A DNA stretch of 40,952 bases from Clostridiales bacterium (GCA_015069385.1 SVIS01000013.1:1-40952); one strand, 5' to 3'; shown: positions 1-9,250, counted from the stretch's first letter. Program-made: numbers and translations. The notes: a model not told the origin generated them from the sequence alone.

Positions 1-363
1 AAGGTGAGTATAAAGATATAACAATAACGTTTACACTAACCGATATAGAAACAGCCTCAGATATAACAGCAATATTTGATGCAAACCTAGAGTTTAAAAA
101 GTATTCCTTTGATAGAGATTTATTAAATATAGCAGACACAGCAAATACAAACACAGGTTTAGATGTAGGTAACCTATACGTAGAAATGGGAGAGTATAAT
201 AGCACACCATTAAAATGGTATGCATTTGGCTATAGTGCATCTGGTAGCGAAGAAATGTCAACAGGAAATATGACAACACTAGATGGCACAGTATTTACCA
301 ATACAACATCTGCAAATGTACCAGCAGGAACATATTACTTTATTTCAGAGTATGCAATTGGTA
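1..363 (+). repeat. Direct repeat shared with 8320-8682
   Basis: Positions 1-363 align with 8320-8682 at a constant offset of 8319 with no indels and only scattered substitutions. The repeat covers the end of the N-terminal beta domain and the start of the C-terminal domain of two surface-protein paralogues. Similarity drops sharply after about 363, returning near the C-terminus. It is a substrate for homologous recombination between the two genes; recombination here would delete or duplicate the chaperone operon and the mazF-ddl region. Confidence 0.85.
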
Positions 364-838
364 CAACATATTTTAATGAAACAGAGTCTGGTGACCCAGC
401 AGAGGTAGAATATAGCACCTCACGTTTAAATACAGCAGTAAATGCATTAACGACTTCAAACACATATAAAATAGTGACCTCAGATTTATATTCACAAATA
501 GTAACGCGTAACTTAATTGGCGAATCTTATCCCTATTCTAGTGGGGGCATACAAGAACAAAGTTAACTTTTGCAACAATAAAACAAACACTATGGATACT
601 TTCAAGAAATGAGGTTAATACATTATTAAGAAATGATAAAAGTGCTAATGCTAAAACGGCAGACATCACGACTGGGAGCACATCTAATTGCGATTGGTGG
701 CTTCGTTCGCCTGGTAGTTGTGTTCCGGTCTACAGCCGCTCTGAAGCGGATTGTGTTGTTTCTTCTGGCTACCTTAACAGCTACGGTGTGGACAACAAGT
801 ATGGCATACGTCCAGCTTTTAAACTTGTAATAGCATAA
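1..838 (+). pseudogene. 3' part of a secreted surface-protein gene, frameshifted near 543-547
   Basis: The reading frame is open from the window edge (first full codon at 3) to a stop at 564-566. It is homologous without gaps, up to about position 363, to the intact gene at 7869-9179. Downstream the homology continues in another frame: residues KQTLWILSRNEV, then KTADIT, WWLRS and GIRPAFKLVIA, stopping at 836-838. The second frame has a stop at 539-541, so the shift must lie between about 542 and 563. A run of five Gs at 543-547 is the obvious site, since six Gs would restore one continuous protein. The C-terminal half resembles DUF6273-type domains (from memory: WWLRS...G(I/V)RPA endings). 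The start, signal peptide and promoter are outside the window. It could be a true pseudogene, an OFF state of a slippage-prone gene, or a sequencing error. A terminator follows directly, so the gene is the end of its own unit. Confidence 0.8.
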
Positions 839-849
839 ACAACAAAAAT

Positions 850-879
850 CTCTTATCAATTAAAGATAAGAGTTTTTTT
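850..879 (+). terminator. Rho-independent terminator of the first surface gene
   Basis: A perfect 8-bp stem, CTCTTATC (850-857) with GATAAGAG (865-872), a 7-nt loop, then seven Ts. Confidence 0.9.
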
Positions 880-937
880 ATTAAAACTACATATTATAAA
901 AAAGTAAAAAATTTTCAAAAAAAGTGTAAATAAATTG

Positions 938-966
938 TTGACAAATGCATACAATATGATTAGAAT
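938..966 (+). promoter_or_regulatory. SigmaA-type promoter of the hrcA operon
   Basis: A consensus -35 TTGACA at 938-943, a 17-bp spacer and -10 TAGAAT at 961-966. Transcription would start within or just before the CIRCE element that begins at 971. Confidence 0.85.
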
Positions 967-970
967 AGTG

Positions 971-997
971 TTAGCAGTCAGTTAAAAAGATTGCTAA
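971..997 (+). promoter_or_regulatory. CIRCE operator (HrcA binding site)
   Basis: TTAGCAGTC, nine bases, then GATTGCTAA. This matches the CIRCE consensus TTAGCACTC-N9-GAGTGCTAA with one change in each arm. The inverted repeat extends outward to GTGTTAGCA/TGCTAACAC. Located at the predicted transcription start of hrcA, it implies autorepression by HrcA, relieved on heat shock when GroEL is titrated (known for the family). Confidence 0.93.
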
Positions 998-1021
998 CAC
1001 TCTTAAAACAAAGAGGCAAGC

Positions 1022-2041
1022 ATGAAAAAAGAATTAAGTGATAGAAAACGGCATATTCTTTGCTCGGCTATTGAGGACTATATAAAAGATGCAAGTCCTA
1101 TAACAAGCGGTGGAGTTAAAGATAAGCACATTAAGGAAGTTTCAACTGCAACACTGCGAAATGAGTTAAATGCGCTAGAGGCAATGGGCTATTTAAAGCA
1201 ATTGCATACTTCTGGTGGTAGAGTGCCTACAACTGAAGGTTACAGATATTATGTTAGCACACTCTTAGAAAATTTTGAAGTTGATGAAAGCAAACTTAAA
1301 AAAGTTGAAGCCGAACTTTCTGAGCGAACCAATTCATTAAAAGATATCTTAGCATCGGTGGCAGGGCTTGTGTCAAAAGCAACAAACATGCCAACAGTAA
1401 TAATGGCTAATGGTTATGATAAGTTAATTATAGATGACATTCGCATTATTCCATTAATAGATGGTGAGGCTCTTGTGCTTTTTAGAACAAAAAGCGGAAT
1501 TGTTAATCATACAATTAAGGTTGAAGCAAGTGAAAAAGCGTGCGATGATGCTGGAAAATATCTAACTAAAAAATTTAATGGAAAAACCATAGGTGAACTT
1601 TTAGAGGGTGATATTCTTTATAGTTCGCTTGCCGAAGTTGAAGGCTTTAAAAATTTATTAGAAAGTTTAATTATTTCTATGCGAGAGTTTATATCTAAAA
1701 AAAGGCTAGATATTAGAGGCGAAACGGCAACAAACTTGCTTGATGAAAATGAACATCAGTCAGTTGTGGAAACTAAAAAAATATTAAACTTGCTTGGCGA
1801 TGAAGATGGTTTAGTAGAAGTTATAGATAGCGAAGAAAACGATATTACAATAACTCTTGGCGATGAAAATGAAAAGGTTGAAGGTTGTGCACTTATAAAA
1901 GCACCAATTGTTATAAACGGAACAAAAGTTGCCTCATTAGCAGTAATTGGTCCAGAAAGAATGGACTATGCAAGCATTGCCTCAGCATTAAAACTTGTAA
2001 TGAATGAATTAAAAGATAAAAAGGACGGTGATAAAATTTGA
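1022..2041 (+). CDS. hrcA: Heat-inducible transcription repressor HrcA
   Basis: 339 aa, the usual length for HrcA. The N-terminus (residues about 1-75) is the winged-helix DNA-binding domain, with the family signature around SVKDKHIKEVSTATLRNELNALEAMGYL-type residues followed by HTSGGRVPTTEGYRYYV. The rest is the GAF-like dimerization domain. ATG at 1022 is preceded by AGAGG at 1012-1016. It is the first gene of hrcA-grpE-dnaK-dnaJ, directly downstream of a CIRCE operator, so it is expected to repress its own operon. Its stop overlaps the grpE start (TTGA), implying translational coupling. Confidence 0.96.
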   Translation: MKKELSDRKRHILCSAIEDYIKDASPITSGGVKDKHIKEVSTATLRNELNALEAMGYLKQLHTSGGRVPTTEGYRYYVSTLLENFEVDESKLKKVEAELSERTNSLKDILASVAGLVSKATNMPTVIMANGYDKLIIDDIRIIPLIDGEALVLFRTKSGIVNHTIKVEASEKACDDAGKYLTKKFNGKTIGELLEGDILYSSLAEVEGFKNLLESLIISMREFISKKRLDIRGETATNLLDENEHQSVVETKKILNLLGDEDGLVEVIDSEENDITITLGDENEKVEGCALIKAPIVINGTKVASLAVIGPERMDYASIASALKLVMNELKDKKDGDKI

Positions 2042-2565
2042 GCATACCAGTAGATGAAGAAAAAAAACAAAATACCACCCAAGAAGAAACAAAAGAGGAA
2101 AAAACAGAAGAGCAAGTACAAGATGAAACAACCAAAACAAACGATAAAGCACTTGCTGAAGAATATTTAAACTTGGCTAGAGTAATTCAGGCGGATTTTG
2201 ACAACTATCGCAGGCGTAGCATAGAGCAAATAGAAAGGGCTAGGCAAGATGGTATTGCAACCACAGTAGAACTTATGCTTCCAAGCCTCGATGCTTTTAA
2301 AAAAGCAAAAGAAAATATTAAAGATAAAAACACGTTAGATGGCATAAATATGTTAGAAAAGGCTTTTAATGCTAGTTTAGAAAAGATTGGTGTTGAAAAA
2401 ATTGAGGCTTTGGGCAAACAATTAGATCCAAACGTTCATAACGTTTTAGCAGTTGCTAAAAACGAAGAAAAAGAAGACGGCATAATTTTAGAAGAATACC
2501 AAGCCGGCTATAAAATGAAAGATAAAGTAATAAGGTGTTCACAAGTATTAGTTAATAAACTTTAA
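2038..2565 (+). CDS. grpE: Nucleotide exchange factor GrpE
   Basis: 175 aa. The start is a TTG at 2038-2040 overlapping the hrcA stop, with GGA at about 2022-2024 upstream. A charged, Glu/Lys-rich tail (residues 1-35) leads into a long coiled coil with the family motif around DFDNYRRRS (about residues 54-62). The C-terminal beta domain contains the conserved pattern LDPNVHNVLAVAKNEE and ends YKMKDKVIRCSQVLVNK, typical of GrpE. It promotes ADP release from DnaK, whose gene follows after 26 bp. Confidence 0.96.
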   Translation: MSIPVDEEKKQNTTQEETKEEKTEEQVQDETTKTNDKALAEEYLNLARVIQADFDNYRRRSIEQIERARQDGIATTVELMLPSLDAFKKAKENIKDKNTLDGINMLEKAFNASLEKIGVEKIEALGKQLDPNVHNVLAVAKNEEKEDGIILEEYQAGYKMKDKVIRCSQVLVNKL

Positions 2566-2570
2566 AATAA

Positions 2571-4421
<1,851 letters not shown>

Positions 4422-4470
4422 AATTAAACATAACAGTTTTTTAAAAGAAAAATTGTAGACAATTTGTTGT

Positions 4471-4560
4471 ATGGCTTTATTCCTTTTACCAAACAACAAA
4501 CACGGCTGTAGCAATTGCACCTGTGCTAATATAGGCATGGGTGTTGTTGCTGCTAAATAA
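4471..4560 (+). CDS. Possible 29-aa cysteine-containing small ORF between dnaK and dnaJ
   Basis: An ATG-to-TAA frame in the 160-nt dnaK-dnaJ gap encodes MALFLLPNNKHGCSNCTCA followed by NIGMGVVAAK. It contains three cysteines as CxxCxC, and its DNA is less AT-rich than the surrounding spacer. No clear Shine-Dalgarno precedes it, and 29 codons may be open by chance. No family is recognised. Apart from this ORF the gap holds only the dnaJ ribosome-binding site; no terminator was seen. Confidence 0.2.
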   Translation: MALFLLPNNKHGCSNCTCANIGMGVVAAK

Positions 4561-4581
4561 ACTAAAAATATAGAGGAAATT

Positions 4582-5715
4582 ATGGCAAATAAAGACTATT
4601 ATTCAATCTTAGGAGTAGATAAAAGTGCAAGCGATGATGATATAAAGTCAGCATACAGAAAACTTGCCAAAAAGTATCACCCTGACTTAAATAAAGATAA
4701 CCCCCAAGCGGCCGAAAAGTTTAAAGAAATTAACGAGGCGTATGAGGTTTTGGGCGACAAGCAAAAACGTAGCAATTATGACCAATTTGGTAGTGCCGAT
4801 GGCGCTAATTTTTCTGATATGTTTGGTGGCGCTGGTGGTTTTTCTGGTGGATTTAGTGGCGACTTTGGTGATATTTTTGGCGATATTTTTTCAGCCTTTG
4901 GCGGCGGTGCAAGAGCATCTGCAAGGCAAACAGCACGAGGTGAGGATATCAATTTATCATTGAATATAACGCTTAAAGAATCCGCTTTTGGTGTTCATAA
5001 AGATATTCGTGTTACAAAATTAGAATCTTGCCCTCATTGCAGAGGAACAGGTGCTAAAGGCGGAACTGCTTTTGAAACTTGTCCAGATTGTAAAGGCGCA
5101 GGCAGAGTTCGTTTTCAACAAAATACAATTTTTGGCACAACCATACGTGAAGGCATTTGTAACACTTGCCATGGAACAGGTAAAAAAGTAAAAGAAAAAT
5201 GTTCCGAGTGTATGGGTAAAGGATATAATCGTGTTACTAAAACAGTTACTGTTAAAGTTCCTGCGGGCATTAATCAAGACCAAGTGCTTCGTATGAGAGG
5301 TGAAGGTAATGCACCTACAACTCCAGGTGTAAATGGTGATCTAAATATTAAAATTAATGTAGATAAAGACAAAATGCTTGTAAGAGAAAATAATGATATT
5401 TTACTCACAGTATATGTTCCATTTACAACACTTTTGCTTGGTGGAAAAATAGATATTCCAACACTAGATGGTAAATATGAACTTGTTATTAAAGAACTTA
5501 CACAATCGGGCACAGTAATGCGTTTAAAGGGTAAAGGTTGTAAAATTTTACAACGTGAAACAAGAGGCGATATGCTTGTTACTTTAAAATCTGAAGTACC
5601 TAATAAACTAGACAAAAAAGCAAAAGATAAATTAGTAGAAATTGAAAAAATATATAAAGATAATTCTTATTCAAAATATTCATCTTTTGTAGATAATACA
5701 AAAAAATATTACTAA
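4582..5715 (+). CDS. dnaJ: Chaperone DnaJ (Hsp40)
   Basis: 377 aa. The J domain (about 1-70) has His33-Pro34-Asp35, which stimulates DnaK ATPase. A Gly/Phe-rich linker (about 75-115) follows. Four zinc-binding repeats of type CxxCxGxG are complete: [24 protein letters not shown] and CSECMGKG. Two C-terminal beta domains complete a type I DnaJ. AGAGGA lies upstream of ATG 4582. Last gene of the chaperone operon, followed by a terminator hairpin. Confidence 0.97.
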   Translation: MANKDYYSILGVDKSASDDDIKSAYRKLAKKYHPDLNKDNPQAAEKFKEINEAYEVLGDKQKRSNYDQFGSADGANFSDMFGGAGGFSGGFSGDFGDIFGDIFSAFGGGARASARQTARGEDINLSLNITLKESAFGVHKDIRVTKLESCPHCRGTGAKGGTAFETCPDCKGAGRVRFQQNTIFGTTIREGICNTCHGTGKKVKEKCSECMGKGYNRVTKTVTVKVPAGINQDQVLRMRGEGNAPTTPGVNGDLNIKINVDKDKMLVRENNDILLTVYVPFTTLLLGGKIDIPTLDGKYELVIKELTQSGTVMRLKGKGCKILQRETRGDMLVTLKSEVPNKLDKKAKDKLVEIEKIYKDNSYSKYSSFVDNTKKYY

Positions 5716-5721
5716 AACTAT

Positions 5722-5763
5722 AAATATTTCTGTCGAATAATGTTTCGGCAGAATATTTTTTTT
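5722..5763 (+). terminator. Rho-independent terminator after dnaJ
   Basis: Inverted repeat CTGTCGA (5730-5736) with TCGGCAG (5745-5751), extended by AATATT arms with one bulged T, followed by about nine Ts. One G-U pair is in the core. Confidence 0.8.
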
Positions 5764-5845
5764 ATGCTTGCTTAATCTAACTAAGAACTTCGACAAAATT
5801 ATTAAAATAGCCATAGTTTAATTAGTATTTTAAATGGAGATAATT

Positions 5846-6076
5846 ATGAAAGATTTAGAAAAGTATAAGCAAGAGTTAAACAAAGCCAGCAAACATTTAA
5901 AATTGGAAGATGTTTTAACTCATCACGCATTACCAAATTCTGAAGAAATTCATAATATGATATGTGGATATGCCAATCAAAGACTATCGCAAGATACACA
6001 ACTCTTTGAAACAGCAGAATCCATAGACTATTTTAAATACGAAAAGGAACTATGGAAGTCAAAACAGCAGAAATAA
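5846..6076 (+). CDS. Small protein upstream of the MazF toxin, candidate antitoxin
   Basis: 76 aa if started at ATG 5846. An earlier in-frame ATG at 5834 is part of the Shine-Dalgarno (GGAGA at 5836-5840), so 5846 is preferred. It is hydrophilic and mostly helical in character, beginning [18 protein letters not shown] and ending [16 protein letters not shown]. No ribbon-helix-helix or AbrB/MazE-like fold is recognisable. It overlaps the mazF-like gene by 25 bp, an arrangement typical of toxin-antitoxin pairs, and its charged aromatic C-terminus could be a toxin-binding segment. The function is inferred only from position. Confidence 0.6.
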   Translation: MKDLEKYKQELNKASKHLKLEDVLTHHALPNSEEIHNMICGYANQRLSQDTQLFETAESIDYFKYEKELWKSKQQK

Positions 6077-6429
6077 AAAGAGGAGATATATTTTATGCCG
6101 ACCTAAGCCCAGTTGTGGGTAGCGAACAGGGCGGTATTAGACCTGTGCTTGTTTTACAAAACGATATAGGCAATAAGTATTCTCCAACTGTTATTGTGTG
6201 TGCAATTACAAGCCAATTAGATAAAGCCAAACTTCCAACTCATATAGAATTATCTGCAAATGAATATAATTTACCTAAAAATTCTGTGTGTTTGCTTGAG
6301 CAAATACGCACACTCGATAAACGTCGCTTGCAAGAAAGAATATCATTTGTTAATGGTCAAAAAATGAAAGATATTGATAGAGCAATTTTAATAAGTTTAG
6401 GCTTTTTTGCAAAACAAACCGAAAGATAA
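6052..6429 (+). CDS. mazF: MazF/PemK-family endoribonuclease toxin
   Basis: 125 aa, the normal length. Family motifs: [21 protein letters not shown] at the N-terminus (beta1-beta2 with the catalytic-site Arg and the GSEQGG loop), [19 protein letters not shown] (containing the conserved T-S pair) and [13 protein letters not shown]. These match chromosomal EndoA-type MazF of Firmicutes, which cleaves single-stranded mRNA. ATG 6052 is preceded by AAGGA with six-base spacing and lies within the upstream small gene, so translation is probably coupled. The D-Ala-D-Ala ligase gene starts 45 bp downstream and may be co-transcribed. Confidence 0.93.
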   Translation: MEVKTAEIKRGDIFYADLSPVVGSEQGGIRPVLVLQNDIGNKYSPTVIVCAITSQLDKAKLPTHIELSANEYNLPKNSVCLLEQIRTLDKRRLQERISFVNGQKMKDIDRAILISLGFFAKQTER

Positions 6430-6474
6430 AACAAAAAATTGAAAATTAGCATATATAATGGCAAGGAGATTTTT

Positions 6475-7614
6475 ATGAAAAACCTTGCTATTTTTTATGG
6501 TGGTAAATCAGCAGAACACGATATTTCAATAATTACAGCACTTCAAGTGCTAAACAATTTAGACAAACAAAAGTATAATATTGTACCTGTTTATATATCA
6601 AATATCAATACATGGCATGTGTTGAAAGATTATGAAAAAATTAATATTTATGCAAAAAAAAGTTATGAGGGTAAAAAACTTATAACAGGCTTTTATAACC
6701 AGTGTTTAGTACAAAAAACATTATTTGGTTTTAAAAAAGTTGCAAAAATTGACCAAGCAATTAATTGTTGTCATGGTTTAAATGGTGAAGATGGCACGTT
6801 ATCAGGACTTTTAGAACTTGCGCAAATACCCTATGTTGGAAGCGGAGTAGTTGCTTCTGGTGTTGGTATGGATAAAGTTATTATGAAAGATGTTTTTAAA
6901 TCAAATAATATACCTTGTGTAGATTATATATTTTTTACACAAAAGGAGTATGAAATTAATCAATCAAATATTATTCTTGAGGCTGAGTTAAAGTTAAATT
7001 ATCCAATTATAGTAAAACCAGCAAATTTGGGAAGTAGTATTGGCATAAATATTTCAAAAACAAGAGAAGAACTAGAAAACAACATTAAAATAGCACTTAG
7101 TTTTGATAAAAAAGTAATTTTAGAGCAAGTTGTTCAAAATTTAAGAGAAATTAATTGTTCTTGCATAGGTAATTATAACTCATGTGAAACTTCAATTTTA
7201 GAAGAGCCAAAAAATTGGCAAACATTTTTAAATTTTGATGAAAAATATTTATCGCAAGCAGAAAATAAAAAAACAATAAATGTTAAAATAGGCAATGGTA
7301 TAGATGAACAAATTAAAGCCTTAAGTAAAAAAGTATTTCAAGTTTTAGGTTGTAGCGGTGTAGTACGTATAGACTTTTTGTTAAATGATAAAACACAAGA
7401 AATATATGTAAATGAAATAAATACTATACCGGGTTCATATGCAAATTATTTATGGAAACATAAATATTCCTTTTCTCAATTATTAAATAAACTTTTAGAG
7501 TTGTCGCAGGATGAATATTTATACAAAAATACTAATAATTATGCCTTTTACTCAAATGTTTTACAAAATTATAACTTAGGTCAAAAAAATATAAAATTCA
7601 CTAAAATTAAGTAA
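6475..7614 (+). CDS. ddl: D-alanine--D-alanine ligase
   Basis: 379 aa. The frame extends upstream to a TTG at 6439, but ATG 6475 is the better start because AAGGAG lies about 6 bp before it and the protein then begins MKNLAIFYGGKSAEHDISIITALQVL, aligning with the usual Ddl N-terminus. ATP-grasp features: VKPANLGSSIGI (residues about 180-190), the VRIDFLL strand and the metal-binding NEINTIPGS near the C-terminus. It joins two D-Ala for peptidoglycan precursors in the cytoplasm. The C-terminal 40 residues are unusually Asn/Tyr/Lys-rich. No vancomycin-type D-Ala-D-Lac call is made. Confidence 0.93.
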   Translation: MKNLAIFYGGKSAEHDISIITALQVLNNLDKQKYNIVPVYISNINTWHVLKDYEKINIYAKKSYEGKKLITGFYNQCLVQKTLFGFKKVAKIDQAINCCHGLNGEDGTLSGLLELAQIPYVGSGVVASGVGMDKVIMKDVFKSNNIPCVDYIFFTQKEYEINQSNIILEAELKLNYPIIVKPANLGSSIGINISKTREELENNIKIALSFDKKVILEQVVQNLREINCSCIGNYNSCETSILEEPKNWQTFLNFDEKYLSQAENKKTINVKIGNGIDEQIKALSKKVFQVLGCSGVVRIDFLLNDKTQEIYVNEINTIPGSYANYLWKHKYSFSQLLNKLLELSQDEYLYKNTNNYAFYSNVLQNYNLGQKNIKFTKIK

Positions 7615-7651
7615 AAAATAATGTTATTTTCATAATTTTAATTAATTTGTT

Positions 7652-7679
7652 TTGTATTTTTTAAAACCTATGTTAGAAT
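7652..7679 (+). promoter_or_regulatory. Candidate promoter before a short hairpin transcript
   Basis: TTGTAT at 7652-7657, 16-bp spacer, TAGAAT at 7674-7679. The -10 hexamer and spacer length equal those of the poly-G surface-gene promoters, without the G tract. Confidence 0.4.
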
Positions 7680-7685
7680 GTCTGC

Positions 7686-7741
7686 GTGGGGATAAAAATA
7701 ACTAAAAAGGCTCAAGGTGCTAAAGCGCTTTGAGCTTTTTT
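7686..7741 (+). ncRNA. Possible small RNA of about 56 nt
   Basis: A promoter-like pair at 7652-7679 would start an RNA near 7686 that ends at the strong terminator at 7710-7741. No ORF fits within it. Alternatively the hairpin simply ends ddl transcription and the promoter is fortuitous. Confidence 0.3.
7710..7741 (+). terminator. Rho-independent terminator after ddl
   Basis: An 11-bp stem, GCTCAAGGTGC (7710-7720) with GCGCTTTGAGC (7725-7735), including two G-U pairs, loop TAAA, then six Ts. Confidence 0.9.
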
Positions 7742-7757
7742 AGTTTAATATATGACC

Positions 7758-7781
7758 AAATTCGCATTTGCGAATTTTTTT
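7758..7781 (+). terminator. Second terminator-like hairpin upstream of the surface gene
   Basis: Perfect 8-bp stem AAATTCGC (7758-7765) / GCGAATTT (7770-7777), loop ATTT, followed by a T run. It would insulate the downstream poly-G promoter from read-through. Confidence 0.6.
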
Positions 7782-7809
7782 AATTTTTTTAAAAAACACT
7801 AAAATTTAG

Positions 7810-7837
7810 TTGACAATCGGCTGGGGGGGGGTAGAAT
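7810..7837 (+). promoter_or_regulatory. Poly-G promoter, copy A (predicted phase-variable)
   Basis: TTGACA at 7810-7815, a 16-bp spacer that ends in nine consecutive Gs (7823-7831), and TAGAAT at 7832-7837. Predicted start near 7844 gives a leader of about 25 nt containing AAGGAG at 7855-7860. Near-identical blocks stand before the genes at 31498 and 40648. Gain or loss of one G would alter the -35/-10 spacing. Confidence 0.85.
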
Positions 7838-7868
7838 ACAAATATATCATTAAAAAGGAGAAAGATAT

Positions 7869-9179
7869 ATGAAGAAAAATTATAAATGGCTAATAAACAT
7901 AGTAGCAATATGTTTATGCGTATGTGCCATGGCAATAGGTATATATGCAGCCAAACAAGCAAGCCTTACCGCCACCGGAACAATAGGCTTTACAGCGCAT
8001 GGCTGTAAGGTAAAGGTATCAGGCACAATAGATGCCTATGATGAAGATTTCACCACGAAACTAACAGGAACAGAAGCAACAATAGCAGAAACACTAGTAG
8101 ACCAAGAAGGAGAAGAACTAGACCTTCCAGGCATGTACTTTAGTGATTTGGTAGAAGAAGGGAATACAATAACAATAAACTTAAAAATAACAAGCGACTC
8201 AGACTTTCCAGTACTATGTAACATACCAAACCCAGTAGCGTATGATTCAAATAGTACAACAACAGAAATTACAGCAGTAAAAGGTTTAACCTCACACCAA
8301 TCATTTGTGTTATCAACCAAAGGTGAGTATAAAGATATAACAATAACCTTTACACTAACAGACATAGAAACCGCCTCAGATATATCAGCAACATTTGATG
8401 CAAATCTAGAGTTTAAAAAGTATTCCTTTGATAGAAGTGTGTTAAAAATAGCCGATACATCAAACGCAACTACAGGCTTAGATGTAGGTAACCTATATGT
8501 AGAAATGGGAGAGTATAACAGCACACCACTAAAATGGTATGCCTTTGGTTATAGTGCATCTGGTAGCGAAGAAATATCAACAGGAAATATGACAACACTA
8601 GATGGCACAGTATTTACAGATACAACATCTACAAATGTACCAGTTGGAACTTATTACTTTATTTCAGAGTATGCAATTGGTACGGACAAATTTAGTTATG
8701 GAAGGTCGGGTTTTGAAAATTTACAATACAATGGCTCAACTTTACAAACAGCAATAAATACACTTGCAACAAGTAGTACATATAAAATAAATGAATCTGA
8801 CATATATTCTCAAATATCAACACGTACTTTGGCAGGTGAAAAACCAAGTCAAATGACTGATAGTTCTGGAACCCTAATGACTGATATCCCGACGACTAAC
8901 TCAAGCAAAAATCAAACATTATGGGCACTTAGTTATGAAGAAGTAAAAGTGTTGTTAGGCAATAATGCTTCATTGTTTGATTATGCAAAACATAAAACAG
9001 CAGACATTACAGTTGGAGGTACGTCGGCTTGCAATTGGTGGCTACGTTCAATTAGTCGTGGTGATGATTGTTATGGAGATTACTTTGCGGGGCTAATGGC
9101 GGCGGACGGAACGGACGGTGAGGGTGGTGTTTATGAAAAATTTGGCATTCGTCCAGCCTTCAAACTAGTAATTGCTTAA
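7869..9179 (+). CDS. Secreted surface protein, TasA-like N-terminus and DUF6273-like C-terminal domain
   Basis: 436 aa. Residues 1-27 form a signal peptide (Lys-rich start, hydrophobic core, cleavage probable after IYA). The mature end AKQASLTATGTIGFTA resembles SipW-dependent TasA/camelysin-type proteins. A Thr/Ser/Asp-rich beta domain spans about 30-190. The C-terminal part starts near DVGNLYVEMGEYNSTPLKW and ends WWLRS, 31 variable residues (395-425), GIRPAFKLVIA, resembling DUF6273-type domains. There is no LPxTG and no C-terminal membrane segment, so attachment is unknown; polymerisation is possible by analogy with TasA. AAGGAG at 7855-7860 supports ATG 7869. Monocistronic, with a poly-G promoter and its own terminator. 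Codon use (many ACA, ATA, CTA, GCC, ACC) differs from neighbouring housekeeping genes. Confidence 0.85.
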   Translation: MKKNYKWLINIVAICLCVCAMAIGIYAAKQASLTATGTIGFTAHGCKVKVSGTIDAYDEDFTTKLTGTEATIAETLVDQEGEELDLPGMYFSDLVEEGNTITINLKITSDSDFPVLCNIPNPVAYDSNSTTTEITAVKGLTSHQSFVLSTKGEYKDITITFTLTDIETASDISATFDANLEFKKYSFDRSVLKIADTSNATTGLDVGNLYVEMGEYNSTPLKWYAFGYSASGSEEISTGNMTTLDGTVFTDTTSTNVPVGTYYFISEYAIGTDKFSYGRSGFENLQYNGSTLQTAINTLATSSTYKINESDIYSQISTRTLAGEKPSQMTDSSGTLMTDIPTTNSSKNQTLWALSYEEVKVLLGNNASLFDYAKHKTADITVGGTSACNWWLRSISRGDDCYGDYFAGLMAADGTDGEGGVYEKFGIRPAFKLVIA

Positions 9180-9187
9180 ATTTTTTA

Positions 9188-9221
9188 ACAAGAGGTATAA
9201 GTCTTAGCCTCTTGTTTTTTT
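9188..9221 (+). terminator. Rho-independent terminator of the surface gene
   Basis: Perfect stem ACAAGAGG (9188-9195) / CCTCTTGT (9208-9215), 12-nt loop, and a run of seven Ts. Confidence 0.9.
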
Positions 9222-9250
9222 CATTATTTTTTAAATTTCATTATCAAAGT

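Noticed and set aside
633..830. Plus-strand 65-aa ORF with hydrophobic translation
   Set aside because: It is the wrong frame of the surface-gene tail; the frame beginning one base earlier per codon gives WWLRS...GIRPAFKLVIA, which matches the paralogue.
626..859. Minus-strand 77-aa ORF over the surface-gene tail
   Set aside because: It is antisense to the conserved C-terminal domain and has no ribosome-binding site; its openness follows from the unusual base composition there.
5020..5615. Minus-strand ORFs opposite dnaJ (87 and 113 aa)
   Set aside because: Shadow frames of the highly conserved dnaJ gene, with no start signals or family resemblance.
7800..7870. Invertible promoter (recombinase-type switch) as the mechanism of variation
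   Set aside because: No inverted repeats flank the poly-G promoter at 7810, 31441 or 40591 and no recombinase gene is in the window; slippage is simpler.
8036..8524. Minus-strand 162-aa ORF opposite the surface gene
   Set aside because: Antisense shadow with Ser/Val-rich low-complexity translation and no ribosome-binding site.
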